A stretch of DNA of 64,000 nucleotides from Perkinsus marinus ATCC 50983 (GCF_000006405.1 NW_003208655.1:62001-126000), one strand, 5' to 3'. Positions 12,015-24,482 are shown, counted from the first letter of the stretch. The notes: generated from the sequence alone by a model not told the origin. Translations and numbers: made by a program.

Positions 12015-13355
12015 CTAAGGGCGACTACTAGCGAAGTCGGCTGAATACACGTTCTTTATGGTAGCGAGATCAGTCTGCATCCTTTCAACGCTCTGAGTCG
12101 AATCAAGTACAATAAGTGGTATTCGAACCTCCGACGGTAGGAGTCCTCCATGCTGTCCCACTAACTTCTCAGTACCGGACTTCCCATCAATGTAGTAGGT
12201 AAGCTCATAAGGCCCATCAGTTATGCCAAAGAGATCCCCAAGCTGCTCTCTAGCATCTTCTGACAGTTTCCCTGGACCCAATATACGGAGAGCCTCCACC
12301 TCATCCGGGGTCAACAACAACCAATTCTTGGCGAGCTCCGGGGCTTCCTTCCGAATGGTCTCCCGGGCCTCATCAACCGAAACACCATCGGCTAAATGCA
12401 AGGCAAATGACCGTGGCTCAACAGTAGGTGGGAGCTTCAACAACCTGCCAAGCGCGAGTACGTTAGGCCTTGTTTTCCTCTCATCCTGGGAATCATAAAC
12501 TCGGACATGTTCCAAATTCAGTTGTCCGTGGTCGGCCGATACTACCATCCGTACCGATGCTCCCGATGTTCGACTCAATGCCGCCCAAAGTTCCTCGAGC
12601 TGGTCATTCAACTGGTTGAGTTTGATCCCTATGGCGGGATCGTCTATACCCAAGGCATGCTCTGTGGTGTCCGGCTCAGGACAGTAGATGTAAGTGAAGG
12701 TAGTCTCCTTTGAATCCGTCTTCTCTTGCAAATACTTCGGCACCTCCACGATGACCAACTGTAAGTCAGTCAAACTGGTTTTGATCACCTTCGGACCATT
12801 CCCACGAATAGCCCTCGTGAAGGGAGAATCATCATAGAACTGGTACATCCTGACCTCATCCTTATCGAGCTTATCATAAGCCGCATCAAAACGGAAAACC
12901 TTCTTTCGCATCTCCTCTGTGTCCTCCAATGACTCGCCAGTCACAGCATCGACCCACGGCAGAGGCTGAATCGCTACTCTCCGATCGATTTCTGTAGTCC
13001 AACCCAACATGCCGTGCTCAGCAGGGTATTTCCCTGTGCCATACGAGGTCAGCGCTGCACATGTGGTCGCCGGAAAAACACTGTTGACCGTGCCAATGAG
13101 GTTTTTCCTCATGAAGGAATCCTTACCAAGATGCTTCTCGAGGACGTTGATACCACAACCATCCAACAATACGAATACCGTATGCTGCGCCTCAGTCCGC
13201 AATAAAGTCTTCTCAAGCCCCTTGGCTACCTCCGTCTGGTACTTTCCCATGAGGGCTGTTATAACATCCACCGAAGTAACGCTCGACAGAGGATGTACTA
13301 GCTTGCCTGTCGATAACCACTTCTTAGCTGTGACGAAATCTGCACTAGTAGACAT
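12015..13355 (-). CDS. Nucleotide pyrophosphatase/phosphodiesterase family
   Basis: Alkaline-phosphatase-superfamily enzyme of the type I phosphodiesterase/nucleotide pyrophosphatase group, predicted to hydrolyse nucleotide phosphodiester or pyrophosphate bonds with two zinc ions. The full metal-site series is visible in order: LLDGCG (Asp), FPATTCAALTSYGTG (nucleophile Thr), PEPDTTEHALG (Asp and His), SADHGQLN (Asp-His) and QHGGLLP (His). It is a single exon of about 446 residues, close to the catalytic-domain length. The chosen start is MSTSADFVTAKKWL at 13355. An upstream in-frame methionine at 13418 would add a weakly hydrophobic stretch. Without that extension there is no signal peptide, so it is likely intracellular. 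Substrate is not predictable. Confidence 0.85.
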   Translation of the reverse strand: MSTSADFVTAKKWLSTGKLVHPLSSVTSVDVITALMGKYQTEVAKGLEKTLLRTEAQHTVFVLLDGCGINVLEKHLGKDSFMRKNLIGTVNSVFPATTCAALTSYGTGKYPAEHGMLGWTTEIDRRVAIQPLPWVDAVTGESLEDTEEMRKKVFRFDAAYDKLDKDEVRMYQFYDDSPFTRAIRGNGPKVIKTSLTDLQLVIVEVPKYLQEKTDSKETTFTYIYCPEPDTTEHALGIDDPAIGIKLNQLNDQLEELWAALSRTSGASVRMVVSADHGQLNLEHVRVYDSQDERKTRPNVLALGRLLKLPPTVEPRSFALHLADGVSVDEARETIRKEAPELAKNWLLLTPDEVEALRILGPGKLSEDAREQLGDLFGITDGPYELTYYIDGKSGTEKLVGQHGGLLPSEVRIPLIVLDSTQSVERMQTDLATIKNVYSADFASSRP

Positions 13356-13776
13356 TATCAGATAAACAACTACGCTTAGATCTGCTCCCCGTCCCAACAA
13401 AGAAGTGCTGAACACCATACCGATACTGTAGGAAAAGCGGCACTAGTTGCCGATCGGCATTAAGAGCAACGCCGTCAGTGCCAACATGCACCATCACTAG
13501 TGGTACTACTACTCGAGCTTCTGCTAGAGTTGCCATATGCCAATATCGAAGCATATTTCATCGTCTCTTCCCCTCTTAGTTCTGACCACGACAACACGTC
13601 CCCTAGCCATCGGTGCCAGTTGCCATTGACGAGGGCCGTTGCCGTATTCACTGCGACTCTCCGCATCTCGAATCCTTCAGTTATCTACAAAGGACCGATA
13701 TTGGAGCTACAATAGTGTCTGCCAGCATACAACGGAGGAGTCGTCTGCATGTGATGCTTACGTTAGGGAGGTCCAC

Positions 13777-14073
13777 CTAGCACTCAGCTTGTCCTCGCAT
13801 AGGTCGATCTAATCGTCTGAAACGTTCCGATAGAGTATGTCTAGCGATGCCGGAGCCGCTGATGACCAGTCCCTTGACGTGACATCTCCCGCCTTCGAAG
13901 TTGCGCAGTGGGCCGGGATGGTCCAGGTCATCAGAAAGAACCATAGTTATAGCTCCACCAGCTGGCCCCCGTATACCAGCGCTCTGGACTAGCCACCAAA
14001 AGCTAGGATCAGTCGAGCTGTCGGGATAACCAACCAAACCAGTATTGAAAACCACGTCTGACAACGGAGCCAT
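13777..14073 (-). pseudogene. Carbamoyl-phosphate synthase small-chain remnant
   Basis: The piece VVFNTGLVGYPDSSTDPSF matches the start of the glutaminase-side chain of carbamoyl-phosphate synthase (family pattern GEVVFNTGMVGYPE.LTDPS). Further on, NFEGGRCHVKGLVIS matches the later part of the same N-terminal domain. Between them the expected GQ-L-V-L...NYG strand is present only in other frames (GQLVEL, then YNYGS), implying frameshifts or undetected splicing. No amidotransferase triad or synthase domains follow. It is best read as a decayed fragment. A real gene with several tiny introns is the alternative. Confidence 0.5.
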
Positions 14074-14606
14074 TATAATCGATTATCGGATAGACTTCAT
14101 TCCCCCTGCTGTTGATACAGACTTGCCTATCACCCCTCCAACGTAGCGCTTGGAGTTCAGCTAAGCAAAATCGTTCTCGCGAGTATTCATTGGATAGACA
14201 TAGAGGTAATCTTCAGTGGTAGTAGATAAAAAAGGTAATGGGTAACAGTAATATCCTTCCTGAAGATCTACAAAGAGTAATACCGTCTATAACAGCAATG
14301 TGCTCGCCAGAGATTGGGATCATACCACTGGAGTCATACCCTGGACAACCATGTTGCATAAGGATGCTCTCACGATTCGACGGCATCGTAAGATCCGCCC
14401 TTTGCCATCTTGCAAATCTTGCATTTCCTCAACCAATGAGATTGCTTTTGGAGTGGCTGTCCGCCATCTTCGGCGCAACCCCATATCTGGAGTTAGGTTA
14501 TATTATTTACCATCACGGTTGATATTCCTACCACACTTCGTTCACATCCTAGTCATTTCCACTACTGCTCGGGAGGTGCTGCTGTTATAGAAATTTTCGC
14601 TTTCCA
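14074..14606. other. No firmly supported gene
   Basis: Contains a 94-codon open frame at 14238-14522 (+) starting MGNSNILPEDLQRV. It has no recognisable domain and no clear splice partner. The rest may be the promoter region of the plus-strand exons that follow. Confidence 0.3.
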
Positions 14607-17600
14607 ATGGCTCGGCGACCGGAGCCAGTTGGCGGCGCAGCGAATGGGCTGGTAGGGGGAGAAGGGCTCGTCGGGGAAGTCATCACATCAGGGAACAAGG
14701 GCAGAGTCGATGCGGTCATTGATGGTAGAAATTTTAGTGACAGACCTGGATTGGACACCAGCTCCTTTAGACAAGGACCTTCTTGGCAAACAACAGCAAC
14801 ATGATAACCACGAGATTGACTATGCGGCATTCCACACAGAAACTGGATACTTTACCGGGCCAATCTTTATGCGTACTTGGTCGGAGCTACCAGTCGACTG
14901 GTCCTGGGAGCTACTCCATGCCCTCTTCTGTGCTTGTGCAGCGTACATACAGATATCCTTCATCACAGGGGTGAGTGTTGGTCTACATACCACTGTAGCC
15001 CTTTCTATCGGCATTCTCAGGCACCATGGGAGGCTAATATTCACTTAGTCGTGGTTATCACATTCCTTATGTCTCAAAGACTCTTCTATGCATTCTGGGG
15101 CGGTACCACTCCACACAGGCATAGCTCCTTGATGAGGCCAGATGACTTTGGTAGTACCCACCCCCCCACAATGCGAGTTAATAATCATCATCACTCAGGC
15201 GGTCAACACCGAACTGGCATAACCATCGCACGTGATGTGGCAAGATTCTTCCTGCTAGGTAGTAGTAGTAGTAGTAGTAGTAGTAGCAGTGGAAGCCTTA
15301 TGTTTGGCATTGACGTTCCTCTTTAGCCATAACGTTCCTTGACGTCGGCTACTGTACAGCAGCAGTAGTACAACAGGACCTCGTGGCACAAGGAGGGGAA
15401 AAGCCTTCTTCGCTATATGGTTACATATTGGCGACCGAGGTGGGTCTATTAATCATACCAAATTGTAGATGATACCACTCCTTCAGTACTTCCTCCCACC
15501 GTTGCTCCTATCAAGTGTATCAGTAGCTCTGCTACGCCAGTAGTGATGAGGGGTTACGGTGATTAATAGTCGTCTAACTCGGTGTTTTATCAGGAGTTCA
15601 GACCTCCATTACAATGATCTCACAGATGAGGCCCTGGATGCCCGTGTCGACGCCACTGACAATCTCTTCCTCACCCCACTTGTTCAGAGCTTGCGCAGAA
15701 TCGTAATCTATGCGGCCGAGGTGACACTATTGGTGACACTGCTGTAGTAGCACTACGTACTGTGCTAGGCTATCTGGTGTCTCGGAGTCCTACCTTGTCG
15801 CTTCGCCCGAGGCCCTCTGGCCAACGATGTCTCCGTTGCCGACCCCCGGGTTGGACTTTTGGACTTCCTCAGTGTATCAGCCAGCTCAGTGGTACCCGGC
15901 GGCCCTGGGTTCACTATGTAACTACGCCACTCAGTGTCTTAATGGAGACTCTGTTATGCTCAGGATATTAATGACAGCCGTATTCGCATTGCATGTTTTA
16001 CTCGTAGTTATGTGCACAGACCTCAACACAAGGCCACTCGAATTGCAGTATGCCAACCATGCTGCTGTTTCCACGTGGATGTCTTACGCAGGCATCTCGC
16101 ACATCTATTGGGCAAGTGGAAGATGATAACAGAGCAGTCGGCTTTGATAAGAGTTCAAGCCATAGGGGCAGCAGCTGCTGGGAGTGTAGTACTAGGTGGA
16201 GGGTGGTAGGGGACTACTGTGTTTAGGGGGGCGGATCGTCACATCACTCGAAGGGGCATCCATCTCAACAGTCCACGGTCAAGGTCTCGGAATGGTCTTC
16301 AAGGCAGTGCCCTTATACTGAGGTCCTAATGAGGTGGTCTAGTCAATGGTTATATATTCTTCATATAGGGAAGCATTGTTCGTGATAAGGGGCGTTATTA
16401 CGAGGCACAGGCTCCTATGAATACCATAAGGCCCAGCCGGAGTGGCGGCCTATTCCAGCACATTTGCTCGGTAGTAGTATTGATGAGTTCTCCTCCTTTT
16501 CTGTAGACCTCTATGTCAGGGTCTCTACGGTAACGTATTGGTCACTAGGCAGATGATATTCACTTTGCATGTCCTTCTAGCTTGGGTCTACTTCATAGTT
16601 GTAAGGCTTTTTTTCCTTCTGCCTCGCATCACTGACTTCCTCCGCCTCTTGTGCAGATGGCCTATGGTGCATTATTCAGCCGCTCATGGTCATCCTCGAT
16701 TAGTGTGTGCACCCAGGTAGTAAGCGTATGGTTGTTGGTTGCTGAGCTCATCCTTGTTACGATGATAGGAAGAGTCCTTCCTTCCTAAGACGATAACATC
16801 TATGGCGGTCCCACATGACCTTTCCGACTTTACACTGCATGTTGGGGATGAGCATACGTCTGAGGCATGGGAGCCGCGAGACGCTGGCCAACGTGTCCTC
16901 AATAATACAGCATGCACGACTTCTCGAGCGGCATGGATAGCACCGTGGCTTCTCCTGGTGCTAGGGCATTCAGTACAGGTACTAACGACTACGACTATGG
17001 CCACTGCTGCTGGTGCTGGTGATCCTTTCACTGCGACTAGTCGTAGGTGCATCATATGAGTGGGGTTTGGTCGTCGGCCAGCGGTACACCAGCAAGCCTA
17101 AGAGCATCTCAGCATGGGCATCTTGACAGAGCTTGTCACCAGCGAGGCTGGATGCCCCCATTATATCATCAGCTCAGCTCCAGCTCTGGTTCTACCGCGG
17201 CTCCATCTACTGATTTATGGCTTGGTGACGCCACTTCCTCGGAGGTGAGATTGTTATAACGATTGATACAAAGCAGCAGTCCTCTGGCTATCAGGGCGAG
17301 GGCCATAGGGAGTATTATCCTGCATGGGAGAGGCCAGGGGAATTGACAGACTCTATGCTCCGGAGCATCACTACATCCTCAACATACAGGTAATAGTGGG
17401 TCTACTATGATGATTATATTGTAAAGCTATGATGTGCATGGCACCTCTATTACAGTTGGGTAGGTTCTTCCGTTGGGCGAGGTCTTCCTCTACTGCGGGC
17501 ATTGGGTCAGCCATCAGAGCAGCCACAGGTGAGGTTCCGTCGACATACAGATGGCATCCTTCCTCATGTAGGAGTATCTTGCGGACCATCAGATGCTCCT

Positions 17601-18640
17601 ACGAGTGAGCCTAACAGTAGTCCTGGGTGAAGAAAGCTCCTCGACAGTAGTTATGATGGCAGCGCGCCTTTGATTATCTCTCTGCCTCGATTGTTGGGAG
17701 TTTTTCCAGATTCATCCTGGTCTTAGCGTTATCAAGGTGGGCTAGAATAGGGCCGGCAGCTCAGTTTCCTTAGTTTTCTCTTCACTTGGCTTCCCTCCCA
17801 AATTGGAGCAGGTTAATGTCTTCTACCAGTGACCGTGATGACGGTGATCCCTCAGCTGCTACAAGTCCCCCAGCTGCTGCTGGTAACGGCCCTTTGACGG
17901 TAGTAGTTATTGGTAGCATTGGAGGTCGTCGTCGTCAGGGTCCCTTCATCATCGGTCTTCATCCCCTGAGCCTTCGTCCCCACCACCACCGCTACGCCAT
18001 GTAAATGAGGCTGCCTTAGTAAGAGCTGTTCTTGTTGCTGGTGGTCGAAGGACTGTAGAGGTTCTGTTGTAGGTCGAGGACTCTCTGGATACATTCCTGG
18101 ACTTTATGGCCTCTCTTACAGTATACGAGGCTATACCTGATCGCAGTCTAACTGCATGTGTAAGGCATCTCGTGGAAGGCCGCCGAGTTGTGGTGGTGGA
18201 GTGGTATGGTTTTAGGTGACCGATGATGTCCCCATGGGCCAGGCATGCGTCTTGCTACTGAGCGGCTTGACGGGGGAGTATGAGCAAAGACGGGATGAGG
18301 CAACTCCTCGTAGGACGGTGGTTTCCTTCATCGTTTTGATGTCTTAATGGTCAGCAACTGCCCAGCCGAGTTCGACTATGACGGGCACGCAAATCGGGCC
18401 AATGCGGCGAATACGAGTGCTACGACGGATTCGGTCCTCCCCTACTCCGCCCGTTGCTGCTGCTGCTGATGAAGCTATGACTTCATCTGGTTGCCAATCG
18501 CAGCATAATGGGGCGTATTCCAACAATACGGGGGATATGCGTGGAGAATTCGATTATAATATTCAGAGTAGGATGTGGCCTTCGGGGATGCTCATTGCCT
18601 TTGTTCACTATAAGTGTCTAGTCACTCACTTCTCTATGAT
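14607..18640 (+). CDS. Unresolved multi-pass membrane protein exons
   Basis: A run of plus-strand coding pieces separated by intron-like gaps. Several are strongly hydrophobic: LLHALFCACAAYIQISFITG, HLVVVITFLMSQRLFYAFW, LAITFLDVGYCTAAVV, LLQYFLPPLLLSSVSVALL, RIVIYAAEVTLLVTLL, TAVFALHVLLVVMC and VLLAWVYFIVVRLFFLL. Between them lies a soluble stretch (SSDLHYNDLTDEALDARVD). One piece begins MARRPEPVGGAANGLVGG near 14607. This suggests at least one polytopic membrane protein, but I cannot recognise a family or fix the exon joins. The part after about 16.8 kb (Ser/Pro-rich pieces) may be a separate gene. Outer limits are nominal. Confidence 0.35.
15259..15290 (+). repeat. (GTA)n microsatellite
   Basis: A run of GTA/TAG trinucleotides that reads as a polyserine tract (about ten Ser) in the coding frame of the surrounding hydrophobic exon. 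Confidence 0.9.
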
Positions 18641-18645
18641 CAGAT

Positions 18646-20197
18646 ATGGTACTACCACCACAAGTCGAGGAACTGGCCTATGATAGTCTCGATAAGCACA
18701 GGCGTCCAGTAGCATCATCACCAACCATACGGATTGACCAGATAGGACCATCAACCTCATGCCCGCCCGAGGCACCATATTATAACTCCTCTACGGGTGT
18801 CCCCTGTATGGACACAGCTTGGTTGACAGCACTGGACTTATTCCAGTATGCTCTTTGGTGTTATCGTAACCAGCATGAGGCCTTACAGTGCATCACAGTG
18901 GATGAATGGATATCGAAGCGGACATTACAGCCGACAGAAGTCCCCTATCTACGCCTAGATCAGGACATGTCGGTCCTGCAAGCGGTAATGAGAGGACTGC
19001 CACCACTGGGGGGTATACCATCGTTAATCGTTGTTCAGGTATCATTGATAATCGCCACGCCGGGTGCTCATAGTCTTTTGCTTTCTAGCGAGACTGAATC
19101 TAAGACGGAGGTAGAGGTCTTCGCTGAGATCAGCCTCACACAGATAATGGCATTTGTGGCTATACATTGCAAGGGGCCGTTCTTGGCACCGGTATTCGAC
19201 TTGCCAGTGCAAGACTACAGTACGATATTGGCTATATCCTCGTTATCGAGGGTCACCCTCTTAGGTGCTTTATCACACGGTCATGTCGTCACAGTGGATG
19301 CAAATAAGGATACATTGGCTGACGTGATGGATGCCATTTGTAGGCAGCAGTAGTCTGTTGGAGGTGCTGGAGTCCTACTTACGTGATAGGTACTTGCCAG
19401 CGGCAGATCCTACCGGTGTTGGAGAATGGTCAGTATGTCGGCTCCTTTACTTTGACGTCTGTCAATCAACTCATAACGGAGTCGGTCAATTACATGTAGG
19501 ATATCTTCTACAATAGTGGCCATCATGTTGAGATTGGTAATGTTCAGGTATACGGATAGTGAGTACTCAGTACTTGGCCATAGCATATCTTTGGGCATGC
19601 GTGCTGGTGATGCATTGGAGTTGACTAAGCGTTATGTTAGAATGACCAAGGCAGCTGAGCTTAGGAGGAAGAGGCAAGCTGGGATCACTGTACCCGATAT
19701 GGAGGAGGACGAGCAAGAGGATGAAGTGCTGCTGTCGCTGTTGGTGTATCATCCTTTGTGTTAGCTGTCCCTTCTTAGGACGTTAATGGGGATATAGCCC
19801 CTGTGTATTTATCGACGGACTTCCCGGTCTCATTGAAGAATATCTTACGGTCAATGCTGTTGGGATCGGAGTCTCATTCGATGGTACGGCGGATGGTTCG
19901 GTAGTGGCTTGTGTATATGTGTGAACTCAGGTGATCCTGGACCCGGATACGCGATCAGTTTTGGCAGTCATAGACGCCTACGACTTGTGGAAATTCTTAA
20001 TACAGGTTTGTTGGTATATGATGCTTAGTTGGGAAGTTACCTTGCCTCAGGGCCATGCCTCTTCGACGAACGAATCGTCGCCGTTACAGCAAGTGAATCA
20101 AAGCCCAGTGGGCCCAGAGGAGGAAGAGTTCGGTGACGGTGAGTTCTTACAGGTCTTGTCTTTTATACTGTCGTTCATCTTGTATAGGCTTACTTGA
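18646..20197 (+). CDS. CBS-domain protein, AMPK-gamma-like
   Basis: The first exon (from MVLPPQVEELAYDSLDKH at 18646) holds DMSVLQAVMRGLPPLGGIPS, then SLTQIMAFVAIHC, then HGHVVTVDANKDTLADVMDA. A later exon holds VILDPDTRSVLAVIDAYDLW. These have the alternating strand-helix pattern of CBS repeats. Their order recalls the AMP-activated kinase gamma subunit (four CBS motifs binding adenine nucleotides), where a first motif is followed by a LTQ..I.KFL segment. Middle exons (19350-19930) are only partly resolved, and the last one ends near 20197. If the reading is right, the role is nucleotide sensing for an SNF1/AMPK-type kinase. A different CBS protein is the main alternative. Confidence 0.5.
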
Positions 20198-20665
20198 CAT
20201 GCTGCAAGGTAATGGAGTTGGTCTTGAACAATAACAACAACAATATGAGGCGCTGCACAGATCGTCTTCCGATGGCTTCATCATTTTACCTGTCTCCCTT
20301 TCCTTGGTCCCCTATAATGTAAAATTAATATGCTTAGACGGCTCCTTGTCATATTTACGAGTGATCATAATAATACTAGTATTAGCATTATTATTATTAA
20401 CATCATTAGCAGTAGTAGTACTAGTAGTAGTGAAGAAGATGGGTACTTGGTGATACATTGTTTGTCTGCAGTTCGGTAGTAGCTTTGGTAGCGTTTTCAT
20501 CATAGAACGTCACTAGAATGCTCTTGCTTCATCAGTGAGTGCTCCTCTATGTGAACACATGAAGAACCTACCATAGCTGCTGCTAGAATCCTCATTACTA
20601 TCATTCGCGCCTACTACCGCTGCTGCTGATGCTGCTGGTGTCGTTACAGCCCACTTTTACAATTT
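20198..20665. other. Gene-free, with simple repeats
   Basis: Mostly low-complexity sequence, including ATT and GTA trinucleotide runs near 20380-20430 and a CTG/TGC-type run near 20620. I see no coding signal. Confidence 0.5.
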
Positions 20666-22257
20666 TTGAACCATCACCTTGGTGTTGCGTTGGGTGTATT
20701 ATCTCTGGCTATCTCTAGCGTCATTGGAGAGCAATGCCAAATCCTGTTATTGCTTCTCAGGAAGATAGAAGTAGAGCTTGTACACAGAGCCATCGAGGAG
20801 TACAGCATGGTTTCGGGCTCTAGAATGAGTGATTCATTAAACGTGATAGAGAGTACTTCGGATGTCTCGATCAGTGAGGCCCTCATTTCCTCCGCACCTG
20901 AGCAGAGGTTATGTGGAATATACCAGAAGTCTTTAAAGTGAGTGTTGCTTACTCCTCTTTAGCAGCTACTACTGTACTGTGTGGGGTCTGTTGGGTTCGT
21001 GACTGGACAACTGCCTATGGGAGGGTGTGTTGACAGCTTAGTTTCAATTCTGGATATTCCTTTTGAGGCGAGTGTCTCTTCCTACGTCTACCGTCACAAC
21101 ATTTCAATGAGCTCATCGTCTGAGCCTACCACTGTCTCCACTCCTCCATGTGTTAGTACTAGCAGCGACTACGGCGGTGAGACGGTAATCAAAAGCTATG
21201 ACCAGGAGCTCACTACAGACCAAGAAAAGCAAGAGGGTGATGAGATCGATAGTACATCGACTTGTTTGAAGAGAGGACGGTTCACCCTGGAGTTGGTCTC
21301 AAAGACAGGCCACCTTCCGCACAGCCTAGCTGTTACCCACGCTAACTGCGATCCAGCACTGTCCCCTGTCCCTACAACAGTTAACCTATTCAATGTACCC
21401 CCACCGAAAATGGTGGTAAAGAAGGTTGGACGTTTTGTGATCGAGGAGGAGATCTCGATCGACACGGTCCTTCCTGACTCGCCCAGTTCTTCAACTTTCA
21501 CTCATCTTTCATCAGGACGTCGTATCGGTCGCTTTGAAGTGGCACCGCATGATGGGAGGAGCGGTCGAGTAACACCGACTCTGATGGTTTATCCTGTTCT
21601 AGATAGGTCATCGGTGTGATACATTCGGCATCGGCATTTACTATAAATACGTTCATTCATGTCACTTTCACCAATGAAATACTTGTCGACTCCTCAGAAA
21701 TTGGTAACTACGCATGTCTTGTTATTGCATCAAAAGATGGTTGAGTTGAAGGAAAGCCGTAGAGGACGCGTAGAAAGATCGATTCCAGCAGTAATTGGAG
21801 GTGCTTCTATCGAGTATTGCAGACATATGATTGGCATTGGGAAGGTCGCTTGAAGCCTCCTCACTTTCTTCCTGTTAGATGAGGATTTTTACCAATATCT
21901 ATGTCCCGTAGTAGTTGCCGTAAACACCGCGGTGGACACTCCCATCATAAGGTTGACAGGAAGCCGAATGCACCGAGTAAGAGTCGACGTAGTGAAGGAG
22001 AGGAGTATGTTGCCGAGGAAGATAGCAAACGTCCACGAGGCGATTCGATGCCCGAGTGTATTCCCTTCTCGAATGCCGCTAATGCAGATGTGAGGAGAGT
22101 CGGCCGTTTTGAAATTGAAGAGTTTTGCTGCACCACACCGTGCCTAAATGGAGGCGGAGCGGTGCACGACATTGCATCATTCGGAGATGCACCTGTTGTT
22201 GTATATACTATTGAAGCTGACAGAAACAAAGAGGAGGAGATCCTCAGCAGTGACTAG
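20666..22257 (+). CDS. Unknown protein with repeated GRFx[V/I]-type motifs
   Basis: The first piece (20666-20937) begins with a hydrophobic segment, MNHHLGVALGVLSLAISSVI, followed by an acidic-helical stretch. Later pieces are Ser/Thr-rich and look disordered. They contain four related short motifs: KRGRFTLE (about 21270), KKVGRFVIEE (about 21420), RRIGRFEVAP (about 21520) and RRVGRFEIEE (about 22095). Three match the RFx[V/I] consensus recognised by the conserved C-terminal domain of SPAK/OSR1 kinases. Between the third and fourth lies LLLHQKMVELKESRRGR. I do not recognise a globular domain. Whether these exons form one gene is inferred from shared strand, spacing and the repeated motif. Confidence 0.45.
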
Positions 22258-22556
22258 CAGCCTGTGCTGTATTCACTATTTTTCGTCATCTGTAGACCAT
22301 TCGTATCATCAAATTTTCCTTGTCTTGAGCCTCAAGCGTTTTCCTCTATGATTAGAGGTATACCATAAATCATGTAGCTGTCGGTATCTGTATCAGTCGA
22401 GATTCATTACAACCATCCTGCTTCAGTCTAGATGGCACTTAGATACAATAGTTCACTAATTGTTCCATCTGAATGCTGTTGTGTTGTTGCATGTCTTGCT
22501 GTCTCCATCATTGTGTTAGCTCTCACTACGTGTTAGCCCACAGACATTCACAAGCG

Positions 22557-24482
22557 ATGGAGTCTTTCATTCGACGGTCTTCCTTCTTCAATAGTTTCAA
22601 CGGGGATAATGCTTCAGAGGCCTTCTTTGACGCGGACGAAGTGCTCCCTGCTGCTAGCGTCGTGCCACGACCGTTCTCTTGGTGGGGCTACTTGTGTTGT
22701 AGTGGTGCTCCGACATCAGCTGTCCCTATCACCAATCGACCACCTGTGTTCGTGTCTTGCCGACCACGCGATCTGCCTCGGTCATCGTTCATGGAGGATA
22801 TCGACAGCAGTAGTCTTACAATGTCGAGAGTGAATCGTAGAAGGCGAGTGAGAAGAATGACAAGCCATCATGTGATGGAACAACGCTTCTCGGGTTACTC
22901 TCACGATCATGACGATAGTTCAGTGCTGAATTCAGGAGGCGGCGATCAGCTGATCTGGGTTAACTGGTTATTGATGCAGCTTTGGCCGAGGTTGAACTCG
23001 GTGATTCGCGAGAAACTGGAAACAGAAGTGCTCCCGATCATGCGAGAGAGCATAGGTCACCGAGTGATTGAATTAAAGGAGTTCGATCTCGGCAAGAACA
23101 CACCAAAGCTAGGGCCGATTCGGACTTCTAGACGGGACCATGGCACACATGAGTCGCTTGATGTTAATGTTCATATACACTACGATTGCGACTCCCGGGT
23201 AGCTTTCTCGATCGGCATGTTCAGTGTAGGGATAGAACATATCAATTTCACAGGAGACCTATGTCTCTCGCTTGAGCCGTTGATCGACGAGATCCCGCTC
23301 ATTGGGGGTGTGCAGGTAGGTCGACTGCGAAGTAACAGATGAAATGCTTCCTATCAGGTTACACTGTCTTCGCTTCCTTCAATCACTTGGGCGTTTTCGG
23401 GTCTAGCAAACCTTGCTGATATGCCCGGTATTAGTTCTTTGTTCCAGACTACAGTAGAAAAGACCATTCGAGAAACGCTCCTCCTGCCCAACTGTGTATA
23501 TGTACCGCTGCAGAGAGAGAAAGTTCACCCGAATCTTGAATTGGCTTACCCGAAACCCAGCGCAGTCCTACAGATATCAGTTCATCGTCTCCGCGGTTTG
23601 CCTCGAGGAAAGAGCTCTCATATCGAACTATCATTGGGGTCGAAGCTCATTGCCACTCCTAAAGGGGAGTTCAACGTTGCTGGCTATCACGAGTGGCAGC
23701 CACCATTTACTAGCGACTTCTTCGTCTACACTCGCAACCAGCCCATAGTCGTGCGGCTATGCTCCCTCGGTGGAGATCACCTAAGCTCTGCTACGATTAA
23801 GGTACGAGACTTGATCGATGAAGGTGTTGGTGCTGAGGGTTGCTGGGTTGCTATCGCTGATGGAGTGGAGGTGAATATTCATGGACGACTCAGGCGCTTG
23901 GACCATGCTTGTAGACCTCTAAATGTATTCCGTCAGATTCTGGTCACTATTGACTTGTATTGTGCGGGGAGTCTGATCGAGGCTGGCTCTCGTGTACGGT
24001 TCTCTCTCCCAGGAGCAAGTCCTGCTATGATTATATCTAAGCCCGGTATGAATCGGGAGGCGGACGTTGAGGGAGATCTCTCCCGTGAACCGAGGACGCA
24101 ACGAATTATAGAAAAGCTGCGGAAAGCACATGGCATGACTGCAATTGAAGTGGCGACCATCGCTGAAGTCGATCCTTATGTGGTCGATAAAGTGTTGAGA
24201 GAGAAGCCATCCTTGAACGTGGTGTGGAATCAGGCTGTGTATACCCTGATGGACATATCTCGGGTCAACTTTGACGATATCAATTTGCGCGTTGAAGTGC
24301 TGAGGAAGAGCCGAAGTTTGCTAGGCGGCGAAATCCTCGATTTCCTGGGAGACATCGCCCTACGTGAAGTGGAGGACTGTGAACAAATGAGCTTTCGAGG
24401 CACCGTCCTCCTCCATGGCAAGGCTTCAGACAAATGTTGTGATATCGAACTGGGTGTTGAGATCCAGGGCGTAGAAACATGA
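22557..24482 (+). CDS. SMP-domain protein with C2-like domains
   Basis: Resembles extended synaptotagmins/tricalbins, which tether the ER to other membranes and carry lipids. The two exons are 22557-23315 and 23358-24482. The join GGVQ-VTLSSLPS is in frame across a 42-nt intron. The SMP domain starts at about QLIWVNWLLMQLWPRLNS and includes FDLGKNTPKLGPI, then FTGDLCLSLEPLIDEIPLIG, VTLSSLPSITWAF and LANLADMPGISSLFQTTVEK. A C2-like segment follows (AVLQISVHRLRGLPRGKSS) and a second, weaker one (ILVTIDLYCAGSLIEAGS). I see no clear transmembrane hairpin before the SMP domain, only a short aromatic/Cys patch (FSWWGYLCC). The start at 22557 avoids a Cys-rich leader. The protein is about 627 residues. 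Confidence 0.75.
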
